Below are positions 17,402 to 26,246 of a stretch of 64,000 nucleotides of DNA, one piece after another. Location: the NCBI GenBank assembly GCA_035567895.1, contig DATMPC010000014.1, positions 122,169 to 186,168 on the forward strand, written 5' to 3'. Numbering within the stretch: position 1 is the first letter of the stretch; each line of letters opens with the position of its first letter. The position numbers were made by a program, and so were the translations under genes. This DNA is from Terriglobales bacterium. Lineage in GTDB: Bacteria > Acidobacteriota > Terriglobia > Terriglobales > Acidobacteriaceae. Below the pieces are notes generated by a model. That model was not told the DNA's origin, ran no database searches, and saw only the letters and a list, made by a program, of their open reading frames with translations.

Positions 17402-19873
17402 TCATTCTTGCCGCAGCGCAATGATCGGGTTCACCTTGGTTGCTCGCCGGGCAGGGATATAGGTCGCGATCAGTCCAACCAGGGCCAACAAGACTGGTAA
17501 TAAGGCAAATGGCACAGGTGATCCTGGGCTGACGCCGTAAAGCAGGCTTGTAATCATGCGAGCGAGTGCAAAAGCCGCGATGAATCCGAGTACGAGTCCC
17601 GCCACTAGCGAAACCGAACTCTGGCGAACGATCATGGCCAGAATGTCTTCGCGCCGTGCTCCAAGAGCCATACGGATACCGATCTCGCGCACACGTTGGC
17701 CTACCGAGTAGGCGACTACGCCATAGACTCCGATCGCGGCAAGGATCATTGCCAGTGCGGCGAAGATGGTGAGCAGGCCGGCAGCGAACTTGGCGGCCCA
17801 CAGCGCCTGGGAAATCACTTCTCCGATGGGCCACACATTCGTGAGGGGAAGGTTGCGATCGAGAGCTTGCACCCGCTCACGGACTGATGCAAGTGCGATG
17901 CTGGGATCGCCGGTCGAGCGGAAAAAGAGCGTGAGCGCAGGACTTGGAGTCTGAATCAGCGGCAGATACATGTATGGCGTAGGTTCTTCGCCGAGAGTTC
18001 CATACTTGGCGTCATGCGCAACTCCGACCACCTGAACGTAGTAGTCGAGGCCAAAGAATTTGAAACGCTTGCCCACCGCATCCTGATTGGGCCAAAAGCG
18101 CTTTGCGGTGGCCTCATTAATGACCGCCACTTTCGGGCTGTCTTCGCGGTCGGAGCTGTCGAATTGCCGCCCACGCAGAATGGGAATACCCATCGTCTGA
18201 AAATAATCAGGGGCAATGTTGTCGGTTTGCGTGAGGATCCCGTTCCGTGTAGAGGTACCCTCTTCCCCTTCCGGGAAGACGCTGCGTGCGATCGCCGTTC
18301 CGCCGAAAAGGGGAACATTCGTGCTAAGCGTTATGGAATTGATGCCAGGTAGACCCTGCGCGGCTTCAACGGCGCGGCGCTGGAATTCGCGCATGCGAGC
18401 CGGGTCATAGTTAAGGGCGCCAAGGTCGAATGAGAGCATCCCGAGATTGTGCGTATCGAAGCCCGGCTCGATTTTCTGGGCGTTGCGCAGGCTGACAAGA
18501 AATAGTCCCGCTCCAATCAGTGCGACCAGCGACAATGCGAACTGCAGGGTCACGAATGCGCCGCGGACCCCGAATTTGCGGCCGGAAAACACCTCGGATC
18601 CCGCTCGCTCCTTTAACTCAGTCACCAAGTCTGGACGCGAAGCCTGAAGCGCAGGGATCAGGCCGAAGACCACACCCGTGGCCAGAGAGATCAGCACAGT
18701 GAAAATCAAGACATGACTGTCGAGCGGCAGTTCCATGTTGCTGGCCTGCTGCAGGAACGGTGGCCGGAAGCTCCAAAGCAGATCGCGTGCCAAAAACGCC
18801 ACTCCGAGTCCGACGATCCCGCCTGCAACCGCGAGCAAAATAGATTCCGTAAGAAGCTGCGTGACAATGCGCGCGCGCGATGCGCCTATGGCGAGCCGAA
18901 TCGAGATTTCACGCTTCCGTCCGGCAGCTCGCGCCAGCAAAAGGTTGGAGATGTTGGCACAGCCGATGAGCAACACCAGGCCAACAACGGCCATCATCAA
19001 TTGGCCTGCACGCTCTGCCTGTCCCTGAACGTTGGGATTCAGCGTTGATTCCAACAGCGGCACCACGGTGAAGCTGCGGCCCTTGTTTGGGGTAGGGAAG
19101 TCATGCTCGAGCTGTGAGCCCACGTTCTTCAGTTCCGCCCGCGCCTGATCGATGGTTACACCGGGTTTGAGTCGCCCAACAGCGGCGAAATTCAGAAATC
19201 GCCGGTCGTTGTACATCTCCTTGAGAACGCCGGCCAGCACCTGATCGTGCGTAGCCATCGGTACCCACATATCCGGACCGCCAAGCGCGGCGGTTCCCTT
19301 GAATCCGCGCGGCATCACGCCGACGATCGTGAAGCCCTGGCCGTTGAGCAGAACGTTCTGGCCAATGATGTTCGGATTGGAGGCGAAATAGCGCTGCCAT
19401 ACCCCGTGGGTGAGCACCACAACTCCGGCAGCTCCGGGCTGATCCTCGTCGGGACGGAAGGTCCGGCCAAGTGTTGCTTGCACTCCTAGGACGTCGAAGA
19501 AGTTGCCGGATACAAGCTCGGCGTTAAACGCCTGAGGCTTGCCATCGATGGTCATGCTCACACCCGCTCCGGTAAACATCAGTACCTTCGAGAACGATTG
19601 CGAGCGCTCGCTGACATCCTTGGCATTCGGCTGTGAAATCGGAAGGAATGTACTCAGCCCACCGCGGTTGCGCTGGTCGGTAGTAAAGATTCCCATCAGG
19701 TGATCGGGATCGTCCACCGGCAAGGGATGCAGGAAGATCGTGTTTACCACAGTGAAGATTGCGGTATTCGCGCCGATGCCGAGGGCAAGTGTGAGGATCG
19801 CGATCAAGCTGAATCCTCGTGCCTTTATCAATTGACGGATTCCGTACCGAATGTCCTGACGCAGCGATTCCAT
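17402..19873 (-). CDS. ADOP-type ABC transporter permease (MacB/FtsX-like)
   Basis: An 823-residue inner-membrane protein. The N-terminus MESLRQDIRYGIRQLIKARGF, followed by LALGIGANTAIFTVV, is the ADOP (acidobacterial duplicated orphan permease) hallmark. A periplasmic MacB-like domain (GNFFDVLGVQATLGRTF, FTIVGVMPRGF) lies at about 50-270. FtsX-type helices cluster at about 285-420 (LIGCANISNLLLARAAGR), and a second periplasmic and FtsX half ends with VREIGIRMALGARREDI and IPARRATKVNPIIALR. No ATPase gene is adjacent, so it is an orphan permease. Transport substrate is unknown. Confidence 0.93.
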   Translation of the reverse strand: MESLRQDIRYGIRQLIKARGFSLIAILTLALGIGANTAIFTVVNTIFLHPLPVDDPDHLMGIFTTDQRNRGGLSTFLPISQPNAKDVSERSQSFSKVLMFTGAGVSMTIDGKPQAFNAELVSGNFFDVLGVQATLGRTFRPDEDQPGAAGVVVLTHGVWQRYFASNPNIIGQNVLLNGQGFTIVGVMPRGFKGTAALGGPDMWVPMATHDQVLAGVLKEMYNDRRFLNFAAVGRLKPGVTIDQARAELKNVGSQLEHDFPTPNKGRSFTVVPLLESTLNPNVQGQAERAGQLMMAVVGLVLLIGCANISNLLLARAAGRKREISIRLAIGASRARIVTQLLTESILLAVAGGIVGLGVAFLARDLLWSFRPPFLQQASNMELPLDSHVLIFTVLISLATGVVFGLIPALQASRPDLVTELKERAGSEVFSGRKFGVRGAFVTLQFALSLVALIGAGLFLVSLRNAQKIEPGFDTHNLGMLSFDLGALNYDPARMREFQRRAVEAAQGLPGINSITLSTNVPLFGGTAIARSVFPEGEEGTSTRNGILTQTDNIAPDYFQTMGIPILRGRQFDSSDREDSPKVAVINEATAKRFWPNQDAVGKRFKFFGLDYYVQVVGVAHDAKYGTLGEEPTPYMYLPLIQTPSPALTLFFRSTGDPSIALASVRERVQALDRNLPLTNVWPIGEVISQALWAAKFAAGLLTIFAALAMILAAIGVYGVVAYSVGQRVREIGIRMALGARREDILAMIVRQSSVSLVAGLVLGFIAAFALARMITSLLYGVSPGSPVPFALLPVLLALVGLIATYIPARRATKVNPIIALRQE

Positions 19874-19953
19874 AGGCTCCTCCTGCGATGGTGCTTAGAC
19901 GTGAAGCACGGGCGTTCGTTTCCACGCCTTTACCTGCGATAAAGCTCAAGGCG

Positions 19954-20097
19954 AATCCAGAACACGGATTGAACGGATCGGACGGATCAGAACAGCTGGT
20001 GATTGCTGTGAAGATCACCGCGACCTGTGATCACCTGCGGTAGGCTCAGCACGTATCCGTCCGATCCGTTGAATCCGTTCAATCCGTGTTCCGGATT
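19954..20097. repeat. Inverted repeat, ACGGATTGAACGGAT family
   Basis: The left arm 19954-19990 (CAGAACACGGATTGAACGG...) is mirrored by 20053-20097 (ATCCGTTCAATCCGTGTTC), with an extra 9-bp unit in the right arm. The gap separates the start of the ADOP permease from the stop of the aminopeptidase, both on the minus strand. The element contains short direct units of ACGGAT. Confidence 0.75.
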
Positions 20098-20115
20098 TTG
20101 GTGTTCTCTCCTCCG

Positions 20116-21477
20116 CTATCGACTGCGGTTCTGGTTCATCGCCGCCTCAACCTCTTCAGCGGTGTGCGGCAGATCCTTTGTGATCTGTACTAGATTTCCC
20201 TGCTGGTCAACGTAGTAAATGTCTTCGATGCGAACGCCGAGCTTTTCCTCAGGAATGTAAATGCCAGGCTCGATGGTGAACACCATTCCTTTGTCGAGCG
20301 GGATCGAATAATCGCCGGAGTCGTGCACGTCAAGTCCGACGTAGTGCCCGAGTCCGTGAATGAAGTACTTGCCCAGAGAATTGCCATGCAGGTCTTTGCC
20401 GTGCGAATCGATGTAGTCGCGTGCGACCTTGTCGAGGGAATCACCCTCTTGTCCTCGACGCAGGTATGAGGAACCTGCTTTGAATGCCTGCATCGTAGCT
20501 TGTTGCGCCCCGAGAACAATGTTGTAGATTTCGCGCTGGCGCGCGGTGAAGCGCCCGCTCACTGGCGCTGTACGCGTGATGTCGGACGCATACATCGAAT
20601 ATTCGCCCGCCACATCCATTACCACCACATCGCCAGATTGCATGGTTCCCGAATCGGCAGAGTAGTGGAGCACGGTGGAATTGAATCCGGAGCCCACAAT
20701 CGGTGCGTAGGCTGAGCGCTCGCATCCTCGGCGCTGATATTCGTATTGCATAAGAGCCTGAATCTCGCGTTCGCCCAAGCCGGGATGTATCGCCTTCAAC
20801 GCCGCAACATGTCCGGCCATAGAGGCGCGAGTGGCTTTCACGACGAGATCGATTTCGCCCTGATCTTTCACTGTGCGAAGCTGTCCAATCAATTTCGTGA
20901 CGTCCTGCAAGCCACCTGCTCCGCCGAGAGCTTGCCCGCGACGCAGCCATGCTAAGGGTTCTATCGAAGCCGAGTCCTGGTTGTAGCTCCCCAGATCGGA
21001 ATAAACCGGCTTGCGTGCTGAACTCAGGATTGACGTGAGTTCGTCGTGCATCTTGTCGAGGGACTCGACGCGTTCGAAGCCGGTAATCTTGGTAACCTCG
21101 GCGTCTCCCGGACCAAGTTTCGGCCCAAGCCATTTCTCTTCAGCCAAATTGCGTGTGGGAAGGAAAAGAATCTCCGTATACGGACGTGAGGCAGCGTCCT
21201 TGGAATCCGCCTTCGCGTCTGCGGGCATGATCAGCAGCCCCGCTCCGGGCTCCGTCCACCCGGTGAGGTAGTAGAAGTTCGATTCCTGGTGGAATCCGAA
21301 AATTTCATCCGGCCGTTCAACCGGAGCGAACAAGACCACCACGCCGCCATTGGTCTTCTGCGAGAGAGCAACGCGCCGCTCGTGGTACACGCTAGCGTTC
21401 TGGCGTTCAAGCGCCAGGAGTGAGAAGGAAGATAGGAAAACAAGAGCAAGGAGGAGAGGAAGATTCTTCAGTCGCAT
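20116..21477 (-). CDS. Exported Xaa-Pro aminopeptidase (M24B)
   Basis: 453 residues with a signal peptide (LLLALVFLSSFSLLALE), then the AMP_N domain (about 25-165) and the pita-bread metallopeptidase domain (about 190-440). Metal ligands are visible: Asp in VVMDVAGEYS and ASDITRTAPVSG, His in FIHGLGHYVGLDVHD, and Glu in MVFTIEPGIYIP and GVRIEDIYYV. It releases N-terminal residues preceding proline. The signal peptide implies a periplasmic role, beside the window's two S9 peptidases. Confidence 0.92.
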   Translation of the reverse strand: MRLKNLPLLLALVFLSSFSLLALERQNASVYHERRVALSQKTNGGVVVLFAPVERPDEIFGFHQESNFYYLTGWTEPGAGLLIMPADAKADSKDAASRPYTEILFLPTRNLAEEKWLGPKLGPGDAEVTKITGFERVESLDKMHDELTSILSSARKPVYSDLGSYNQDSASIEPLAWLRRGQALGGAGGLQDVTKLIGQLRTVKDQGEIDLVVKATRASMAGHVAALKAIHPGLGEREIQALMQYEYQRRGCERSAYAPIVGSGFNSTVLHYSADSGTMQSGDVVVMDVAGEYSMYASDITRTAPVSGRFTARQREIYNIVLGAQQATMQAFKAGSSYLRRGQEGDSLDKVARDYIDSHGKDLHGNSLGKYFIHGLGHYVGLDVHDSGDYSIPLDKGMVFTIEPGIYIPEEKLGVRIEDIYYVDQQGNLVQITKDLPHTAEEVEAAMNQNRSR

Positions 21478-21542
21478 GATAGGGAAGCGCGATTTTACAC
21501 CGAGTGAGTTATCTGTCTAAACGGAGCACGAAACAAGAGCTC

Positions 21543-21560
21543 TTGCCGGGCGATGGCCCG
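21543..21560. repeat. Short perfect hairpin GCCGGGC-GCCCGGC
   Basis: GCCGGGC (21543-21549) and GCCCGGC (21554-21560) pair perfectly around a 4-nt loop, upstream of the aminopeptidase gene. It lies within the 360-nt gap that also holds a terminator and a possible small RNA. Confidence 0.5.
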
Positions 21561-21605
21561 GCGCTCCGGACAAAATTAGAAAGGTGAAGGCCAAGCGCCG
21601 TGCCC

Positions 21606-21636
21606 AAAAAAAGCCCGCAGGTTCGAAGCCTGCGGG
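21606..21636 (-). terminator. Strong Rho-independent terminator on the minus strand
   Basis: Read on the minus strand, CCCGCAGG (21636-21629) and CCTGCGGG (21621-21614) pair perfectly around a 7-nt loop, then C and seven T residues (21612-21606) follow. It lies about 200 nt downstream of the GT2 synthase stop, farther than expected for that gene's own terminator, so a separate transcript may end here. Confidence 0.88.
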
Positions 21637-21780
21637 TGGAGAGAACATTTTCGATTAGAGAGGGCGAAACTCCATGCGCCGGCAAGAACCCAGCTGGCCG
21701 GAGCCTGGGAGGAGCATCGTTGAAAGCCACCCCTGACTTCCCACAATGTCTCTTCGCTAAATAGACGTTCGAATAGCTGG
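21612..21780 (-). ncRNA. Candidate small structured RNA
   Basis: The minus-strand stretch between the GT2 stop and the terminator has little coding character but can fold. AGAGACATT (minus strand, about 21753-21745) pairs with AATGTTCTCT (about 21653-21644) with one bulged base, enclosing a GC-rich internal region with CCGG/GCCGG pairing, and the terminator follows at once. A 6S-like long hairpin would be one reading, but I could not match a 6S consensus. This is inference from base pairing only. Confidence 0.25.
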
Positions 21781-21837
21781 AAAAGTTAGCGCGCGCCGCT
21801 CCCTGCACGCGACATTTACAACTCTTTACAGATGAGA

Positions 21838-23484
21838 CTAGACACCCACCGGAAATGGTTTTGCGCTCTGAGGTTCAGCGAAACCGCTAAAGCGCTCGAA
21901 GCGTCCCTGCAAGAGCGACATAAGTCCCGTATACCAATAGCCAAGAACGAAGATTAGAAGGAAGGGCACCGTGATGTAATTCTCATTGCTCATCGCGTAG
22001 TACACGGTCGCAGCGAAATACGTCCCGATGAGGAGTTCGATCCAGGGTACGAAGCCGAGACGCTTGCGGTACTTACGCGCAGCGATCGACTTTTCTCCTT
22101 TGGCTTGCACACGATACTTGGGTGTTCGTTTGAAAGAAGACTTCACTCCGAACAGTGCTTCGATGACCGCCCGCGTGTTCGTAACCGTAAGCCCAATGCC
22201 GAGCGCCATGAGAAAGGGAAGATAAAGGAACGTCTTCGGCCACCCTCGCGGGAAGAGCTCCTTTTGCGATACCAAGTAGAAAGAAGATATCGAGAATGTC
22301 GACGCCATAAAGAGCGGCAAATCGATCACGAGCATCTGGAACCATCCCTGGTAAAAGCGGATGATCATCGCCGGCAGCAGCAGGGTTGAGAGCACCACCA
22401 TAAACGGATAGCTGATGTTTGCCGTCAGGTGATACCACGCCTCCGTCTTTACCCTGAACGGCACGTCGGAGCGCAACACAGTTGGCAGAATCTTCTTGGC
22501 TGTCTGAATCAGACCTTTCGCCCATCGCGCCTGCTGAGTCTTGAATGCCGTCATCTCGATGGGGAGTTCGGCCGGGCACTCGACGTCCTGAAGATATTTG
22601 AACTCCCAGCCTTTGAGCTGGCTGCGGTAAGAAAGATCCGTGTCTTCAGTGAGGGTGTCGTGCTGCCATCCCCCGGCGTCTTCGATCGCCTGCCGCCGCC
22701 ACATGCCGGCGGTGCCGTTGAAGTTGAAGAAGACGTGACTGCGTGAGCGTCCTCCGTGTTCGAGGACGAAGTGTCCGTCCAGCAGAATCGCTTCCACGTT
22801 GGTCAGGAAGGAGTAGTCGCGGTTCAGGTGCGTCCATCGCGTCTGCACCATTCCGATTTTGGGATCGGCGAAGTGGTGGACTACCCGCATCAGCCAATCT
22901 TCCGGCGGCACAAAGTCGGCATCGAAGATGGCGATGAACTCACCGTTCGCCGTCTTCATTCCCTCCTGGAGCGCTCCGGCCTTGAATCCATGACGATTGC
23001 TGCGATGGTGGTAAGAGATTGGATATCCCAGCGCCGCGTAGCGCTCGACAACGGCGTTCGCGACTTCGACGGTCTCATCTGTCGAATCATCCAGTACTTG
23101 GATATCCAGCTTCTCGCGCGGGTACTCCATCTTGCAGACGGCATCGACCAGCCGGTCGATCACGAACTGCTCATTGAAAATAGGAAGCTGCACGGTGACT
23201 CGGGGCAGATCTGCAAAACGATTCGGCGGCTCTTCTACCTTGTTTTTGCGATGCTTGTAATAGAGGTAGACAAGAACATAGCGGTGAATGCCGTATGAGG
23301 CCAGGACGAATAGGACGATGAAGTAGGGAATCAGCAGGGCAACGTCGAAGCTGTTGAGACGGTAGAGTCCCTTGAAGCCAAACCCATTAACCCTGATATC
23401 GCCAAAGTGACTCCTGAAGTAATGCACGAGCCCATGAGGCGCAAGTAGGGCGAGGGTCAGAAATGAGGGGAAAGAAAAGGACAT
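21838..23484 (-). CDS. Processive family 2 glycosyltransferase (cellulose synthase-like)
   Basis: A 548-residue membrane enzyme. Two N-terminal membrane stretches (LIPYFIVLFVLASYGIHRYVL) precede a GT-A domain with the D,D,D,QxxRW set: VLDDSTDETVE, FDADFVPPEDWL, TEDTDLSYRSQ and KTQQARWAKGLIQ. At least four C-terminal membrane helices follow. This layout fits processive beta-glycan synthases or glucosyltransferases of the BcsA/CslA/HAS group that extrude polymer. No bcs partner genes are nearby, so the product is unknown. Confidence 0.9.
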   Translation of the reverse strand: MSFSFPSFLTLALLAPHGLVHYFRSHFGDIRVNGFGFKGLYRLNSFDVALLIPYFIVLFVLASYGIHRYVLVYLYYKHRKNKVEEPPNRFADLPRVTVQLPIFNEQFVIDRLVDAVCKMEYPREKLDIQVLDDSTDETVEVANAVVERYAALGYPISYHHRSNRHGFKAGALQEGMKTANGEFIAIFDADFVPPEDWLMRVVHHFADPKIGMVQTRWTHLNRDYSFLTNVEAILLDGHFVLEHGGRSRSHVFFNFNGTAGMWRRQAIEDAGGWQHDTLTEDTDLSYRSQLKGWEFKYLQDVECPAELPIEMTAFKTQQARWAKGLIQTAKKILPTVLRSDVPFRVKTEAWYHLTANISYPFMVVLSTLLLPAMIIRFYQGWFQMLVIDLPLFMASTFSISSFYLVSQKELFPRGWPKTFLYLPFLMALGIGLTVTNTRAVIEALFGVKSSFKRTPKYRVQAKGEKSIAARKYRKRLGFVPWIELLIGTYFAATVYYAMSNENYITVPFLLIFVLGYWYTGLMSLLQGRFERFSGFAEPQSAKPFPVGV

Positions 23485-23570
23485 TCGGCGCGCAAACGAT
23501 CCGTAACCATTGTAGCTGACTAGAGAGGATGCGTTCTGGCATAAATCCCGAACGTCTTACTTTCCAAGGG

Positions 23571-23576
23571 TATAAT
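23571..23576 (+). promoter_or_regulatory. Probable -10 box for the AbrB-PIN pair
   Basis: TATAAT lies 42 nt before the ATG of the AbrB-domain antitoxin. No good -35 TTGACA is seen 16-18 bp upstream, so activator dependence or a weak promoter is possible. Confidence 0.45.
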
Positions 23577-23618
23577 GTAAGCAAGACATCTTAACAAGGG
23601 TTAGAAGGGCAAGACGTT

Positions 23619-24038
23619 ATGACAATCCGGTCAAAGCAGACGGTCACTCCTAAGGAATTGGCTGCTCAATTAAGAATGACTGAGAAGCAAGTTCGTCGTT
23701 TTCTGCGATCGATGCCGTTCTATGACGATGGGATCTATACGAAGTATGAATGGTCGAAGCATGACCCAATCCTGCCGAGAATAGCTGCCTCCATCAATGC
23801 CAGAAAGCGTTCGAGCCGCCAGAGTGTCGTGACATCAAAGGGTCAATTGGTGATTCCCGCCGCAATTCGTCGTCGTTATCACATCAAGAGCGGCACACAG
23901 GTGCACATTGAGGAACTCGACGGTGGAATACTCCTGCGCCCTATCACCGATCAGAGTATCGAGCGAGTGCGGGGGATATTGGCGGGGAAAGGCTTGCCTG
24001 AACGGATTGAGAAAGAGACCGATCGCGACATCCGATGA
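23619..24038 (+). CDS. Antitoxin with N-terminal HTH-like region and C-terminal AbrB domain
   Basis: 139 residues. The C-terminal half holds a SpoVT/AbrB swapped-hairpin domain (VVTSKGQLVIPAAIRRRYHIKSGTQVHIEEL, about 68-112). The N-terminal 60 residues contain TPKELAAQLRMTEKQVRRFLR, which resembles a helix-turn-helix such as the Lsr2 C-terminal type. Its stop overlaps the ATG of the PIN toxin gene by 4 nt (ATGA). It should neutralise that toxin and bind DNA. VapB antitoxins of the AbrB type are usually 70-90 residues, so the extra HTH-like region is unusual. Confidence 0.8.
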   Translation: MTIRSKQTVTPKELAAQLRMTEKQVRRFLRSMPFYDDGIYTKYEWSKHDPILPRIAASINARKRSSRQSVVTSKGQLVIPAAIRRRYHIKSGTQVHIEELDGGILLRPITDQSIERVRGILAGKGLPERIEKETDRDIR

Positions 24039-24451
24039 AGACTCACGTCTTGGATGCGAACGCTCTATACAGATTCCTGCAGAATGGACCCGGGGCCGAC
24101 ATAGTTGAGCAGCTCTTTAAGGAAGCCAATCGCGCTCATACTCCGGTATTGATGTCTGTCGTTAACTGGGGGGAAGTGCATTACACGATTACAAGAGATA
24201 GCGGAATCGGAGCCGCCAACACCGCTCTCAAGCAGCTCGAGAACCTTCCTGTGGCTGTGCTGATGGCGGAAATAGAACAGACCAGATCTGCCGCAGTGTT
24301 GAAAGCTTCCTACGGCTTGCCGTATGCAGATTGCTTTGCTGCCGCTCTGACGGGTCAATCAGGTGTTCTGGTGACGGCCGATGTAAAGGACTTCGCCCGC
24401 ATCCCGTGGCTCCAGATACTTGCCTTGCCGGTTCACAAACCTGGTCGCTGA
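24035..24451 (+). CDS. vapC: PIN-domain ribonuclease toxin
   Basis: 138 residues. The PIN acidic residues are visible: Asp in MKTHVLDANALYRFL, Glu in VVNWGEVHYTI, Asp in LPYADCFAAAL and Asp in LVTADVKDF. It overlaps the antitoxin stop by 4 nt, giving translational coupling. It probably cleaves RNA when the antitoxin is degraded. The next gene (mqnC) is convergent, 3 nt away. Confidence 0.88.
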   Translation: MKTHVLDANALYRFLQNGPGADIVEQLFKEANRAHTPVLMSVVNWGEVHYTITRDSGIGAANTALKQLENLPVAVLMAEIEQTRSAAVLKASYGLPYADCFAAALTGQSGVLVTADVKDFARIPWLQILALPVHKPGR

Positions 24452-24454
24452 AGT

Positions 24455-25501
24455 TCAATTCAGAAACATCGTCCGGTAAAGTGTGTCTCTCTGCACTGGC
24501 CTGAAGCCGGCGTCGCGGATGATGTGGCGAAGCTCTTCTTCTGTCGTACAGTTCGAGGTGCCCGCAGCGCGTACAACGTTCTCTTCGAGCATCACCGACC
24601 CAACGTCGTTGCCACCGAAGCGCAATCCGAGTTGCAGGACTTTCAGTCCTTGCGTTACCCAACTGGCCTGCACGTTTTCAATGTTGTCGAGGAAGAGGCG
24701 CGAGATCGCCAGCAGCTTCAAATACTCTACAGAAGTTGCCTCGTCCCACTTTCGTCCGCCGAGTGCGGTGTTCTTGGGCTGGAAGCTCCAGGGGATGAAC
24801 GCCGTAAATCCACCGGTTTCTTGCTGTAGGTCGTAGACGGCCTGGAAGTGATTGATGCGTTGCTCGTAAGTCTCGCCTACTCCGAACATCATGGTCGCGG
24901 TGGTGCGCATGCCGAGCTGATGTGCAGTGCGATGGACATTCAGCCAGTCGCCGGTCAGGCATTTGAGTCGCGCAATGCGATGGCGAACATCGTCGTCGAG
25001 GATCTCGGCGCCGCCTCCCGGAATGGAATCGAGGCCGGCGGCACGCAGGCGCATGATGGTGTCGCGAATGCTGAGTCCGCTGTATTCCGCGATAGCAATG
25101 ATCTCCGAAGCCGAAAAGCAATGCAGATGGACTTTAGGAAACCGTTCTTTGATGCCGTGCAGCAGGCGCTCGAACCAATCGATTTTCAAATCCGGATGCA
25201 AGCCGCCCTGCATCAACACGCCTGTGCCACCGACTTCAACGGTTTCCCGGATCTTCTCGTAAATCGTATCGAAGTCGAGGATGTAACCTTCCGCTGCGAG
25301 CTTGCCTTTGAGTGGCCGATAAAAGGCACAGAAAGTGCAGTACTCAGTGCAGAAGTTGGTGTAGTTGATGTTGCGGTCGATGATGTAGGTAACCACGCCT
25401 TCCGGGTGCAGCTTACGCCGCAAGGCATCGGCTTCCATCCCGATGCCAATCAGATCGTCGGAGCGGAACATATCGAGAGCTTGCTGTCGGGTCAGGGACA
25501 T
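24455..25501 (-). CDS. mqnC: Cyclic dehypoxanthine futalosine synthase MqnC (radical SAM)
   Basis: A 348-residue radical SAM enzyme. The Fe-S cysteines are in FCTEYCTFCAFYRP (CxxxCxxC, about residues 50-57). Downstream family stretches are VLMQGGLHPDLKIDWFERLL, IPGGGAEILDDDVR, TTATMMFGVGETYEQRI and FIPWSFQPKNTALGG. It converts dehypoxanthine futalosine to its cyclic form in the futalosine route to menaquinone. MqnE has a related sequence, but the HPD/IDW and GGGAEIL pattern and length fit MqnC. No other mqn genes lie in the window. Confidence 0.93.
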   Translation of the reverse strand: MSLTRQQALDMFRSDDLIGIGMEADALRRKLHPEGVVTYIIDRNINYTNFCTEYCTFCAFYRPLKGKLAAEGYILDFDTIYEKIRETVEVGGTGVLMQGGLHPDLKIDWFERLLHGIKERFPKVHLHCFSASEIIAIAEYSGLSIRDTIMRLRAAGLDSIPGGGAEILDDDVRHRIARLKCLTGDWLNVHRTAHQLGMRTTATMMFGVGETYEQRINHFQAVYDLQQETGGFTAFIPWSFQPKNTALGGRKWDEATSVEYLKLLAISRLFLDNIENVQASWVTQGLKVLQLGLRFGGNDVGSVMLEENVVRAAGTSNCTTEEELRHIIRDAGFRPVQRDTLYRTMFLN

Positions 25502-25587
25502 ATCAGTCTGGATATGATTTTATGGGAACTCCTTCAAGCGGTCTAATTCCGGACGAAAGCTACATAAAGAGCGCGGACACAACGGAA

Positions 25588-25998
25588 CTAGGCAATCCAG
25601 TTTTGCGTCTTAAGCCCTCGCACTCGCCGAAATTCTTTCTGGTTATTGGTTACCAAGGTTAATCCATCCGCCAGCGCGTGTGCGGCAATCCACAAATCGT
25701 TGTTGCCGATCAACTCGCCTCTCGTTTCCAATTCAGCGCGGATCGTCCCGTAACGATCGGCAGCGGCCTCAGGCAAGGGAAGAGGAGGAAGAACAGTCGT
25801 AAGTTCGCGCAAATGCTCAAGGGCGGCGATGGAATACTTGCTTTTTCTGGCCCCGTAAATCAGCTCGCCGTAGGTAATGATGGAGAGCCCAGCCTCTCCA
25901 GGGCGGAGCTTCTCAAGATGCTGGAGAACACTCTGCGGCTTCTTCTGGCGGATATAGATACAAATGTTCGTATCGAGCAGATACAAGACCTCCATCAA
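25588..25998 (-). CDS. vapC: PIN-domain ribonuclease toxin VapC
   Basis: A 136-residue PIN RNase with LLDTNICIYIRQKKP, Glu in IITYGELIYGARKS, Asp in IGNNDLWIAAHAL and LVTNNQKEF. It is of the common VapC type related to FitB/MvpA. It overlaps the antitoxin stop by 4 nt and is the downstream gene of the pair. It forms a toxin-antitoxin unit separate from the two PIN pairs at 3.6 and 23.6 kb and is not close to them in sequence. Confidence 0.9.
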   Translation of the reverse strand: MMEVLYLLDTNICIYIRQKKPQSVLQHLEKLRPGEAGLSIITYGELIYGARKSKYSIAALEHLRELTTVLPPLPLPEAAADRYGTIRAELETRGELIGNNDLWIAAHALADGLTLVTNNQKEFRRVRGLKTQNWIA

Positions 25999-26225
25999 AG
26001 TCCCTTGCGCTTTTGTGGGTAGTCTTTGGTTCGATTTGGTATTTCGAGATCGTCTGGTAAGCCGGCAAGTAAGTGGAATGCTCTTGCTAAGGTTCCCGCC
26101 TTTTCACGAATGACGAGTTCATCGCCGCGACGAAAGATCTCGACTTCTTTGCTCTTGAACCGGAATTCCTTCGGTAGGCGTAAAGCCTGGCTATTTCCTG
26201 AACGGAACACCTTTGCGGTCGCCAT
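25995..26225 (-). CDS. vapB: AbrB-type antitoxin VapB
   Basis: 76 residues: MATAKVFRSGNSQALRLPKEF is the standard SpoVT/AbrB opening of VapB/MvpT antitoxins, followed by the VEIFRRGDELVIRE hairpin. The C-terminal tail (PDDLEIPNRTKDYPQKR) should bind the toxin. An AT-rich palindromic site lies 22 nt upstream and probably mediates autorepression. Confidence 0.9.
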   Translation of the reverse strand: MATAKVFRSGNSQALRLPKEFRFKSKEVEIFRRGDELVIREKAGTLARAFHLLAGLPDDLEIPNRTKDYPQKRKGL

Positions 26226-26246
26226 GATTCAGCCTCTTTCGCATAT

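Noticed and set aside
21509..21808. 99-codon frame on the minus strand near 21.6 kb
   Set aside because: It runs through a strong terminator and lacks a recognisable protein pattern.
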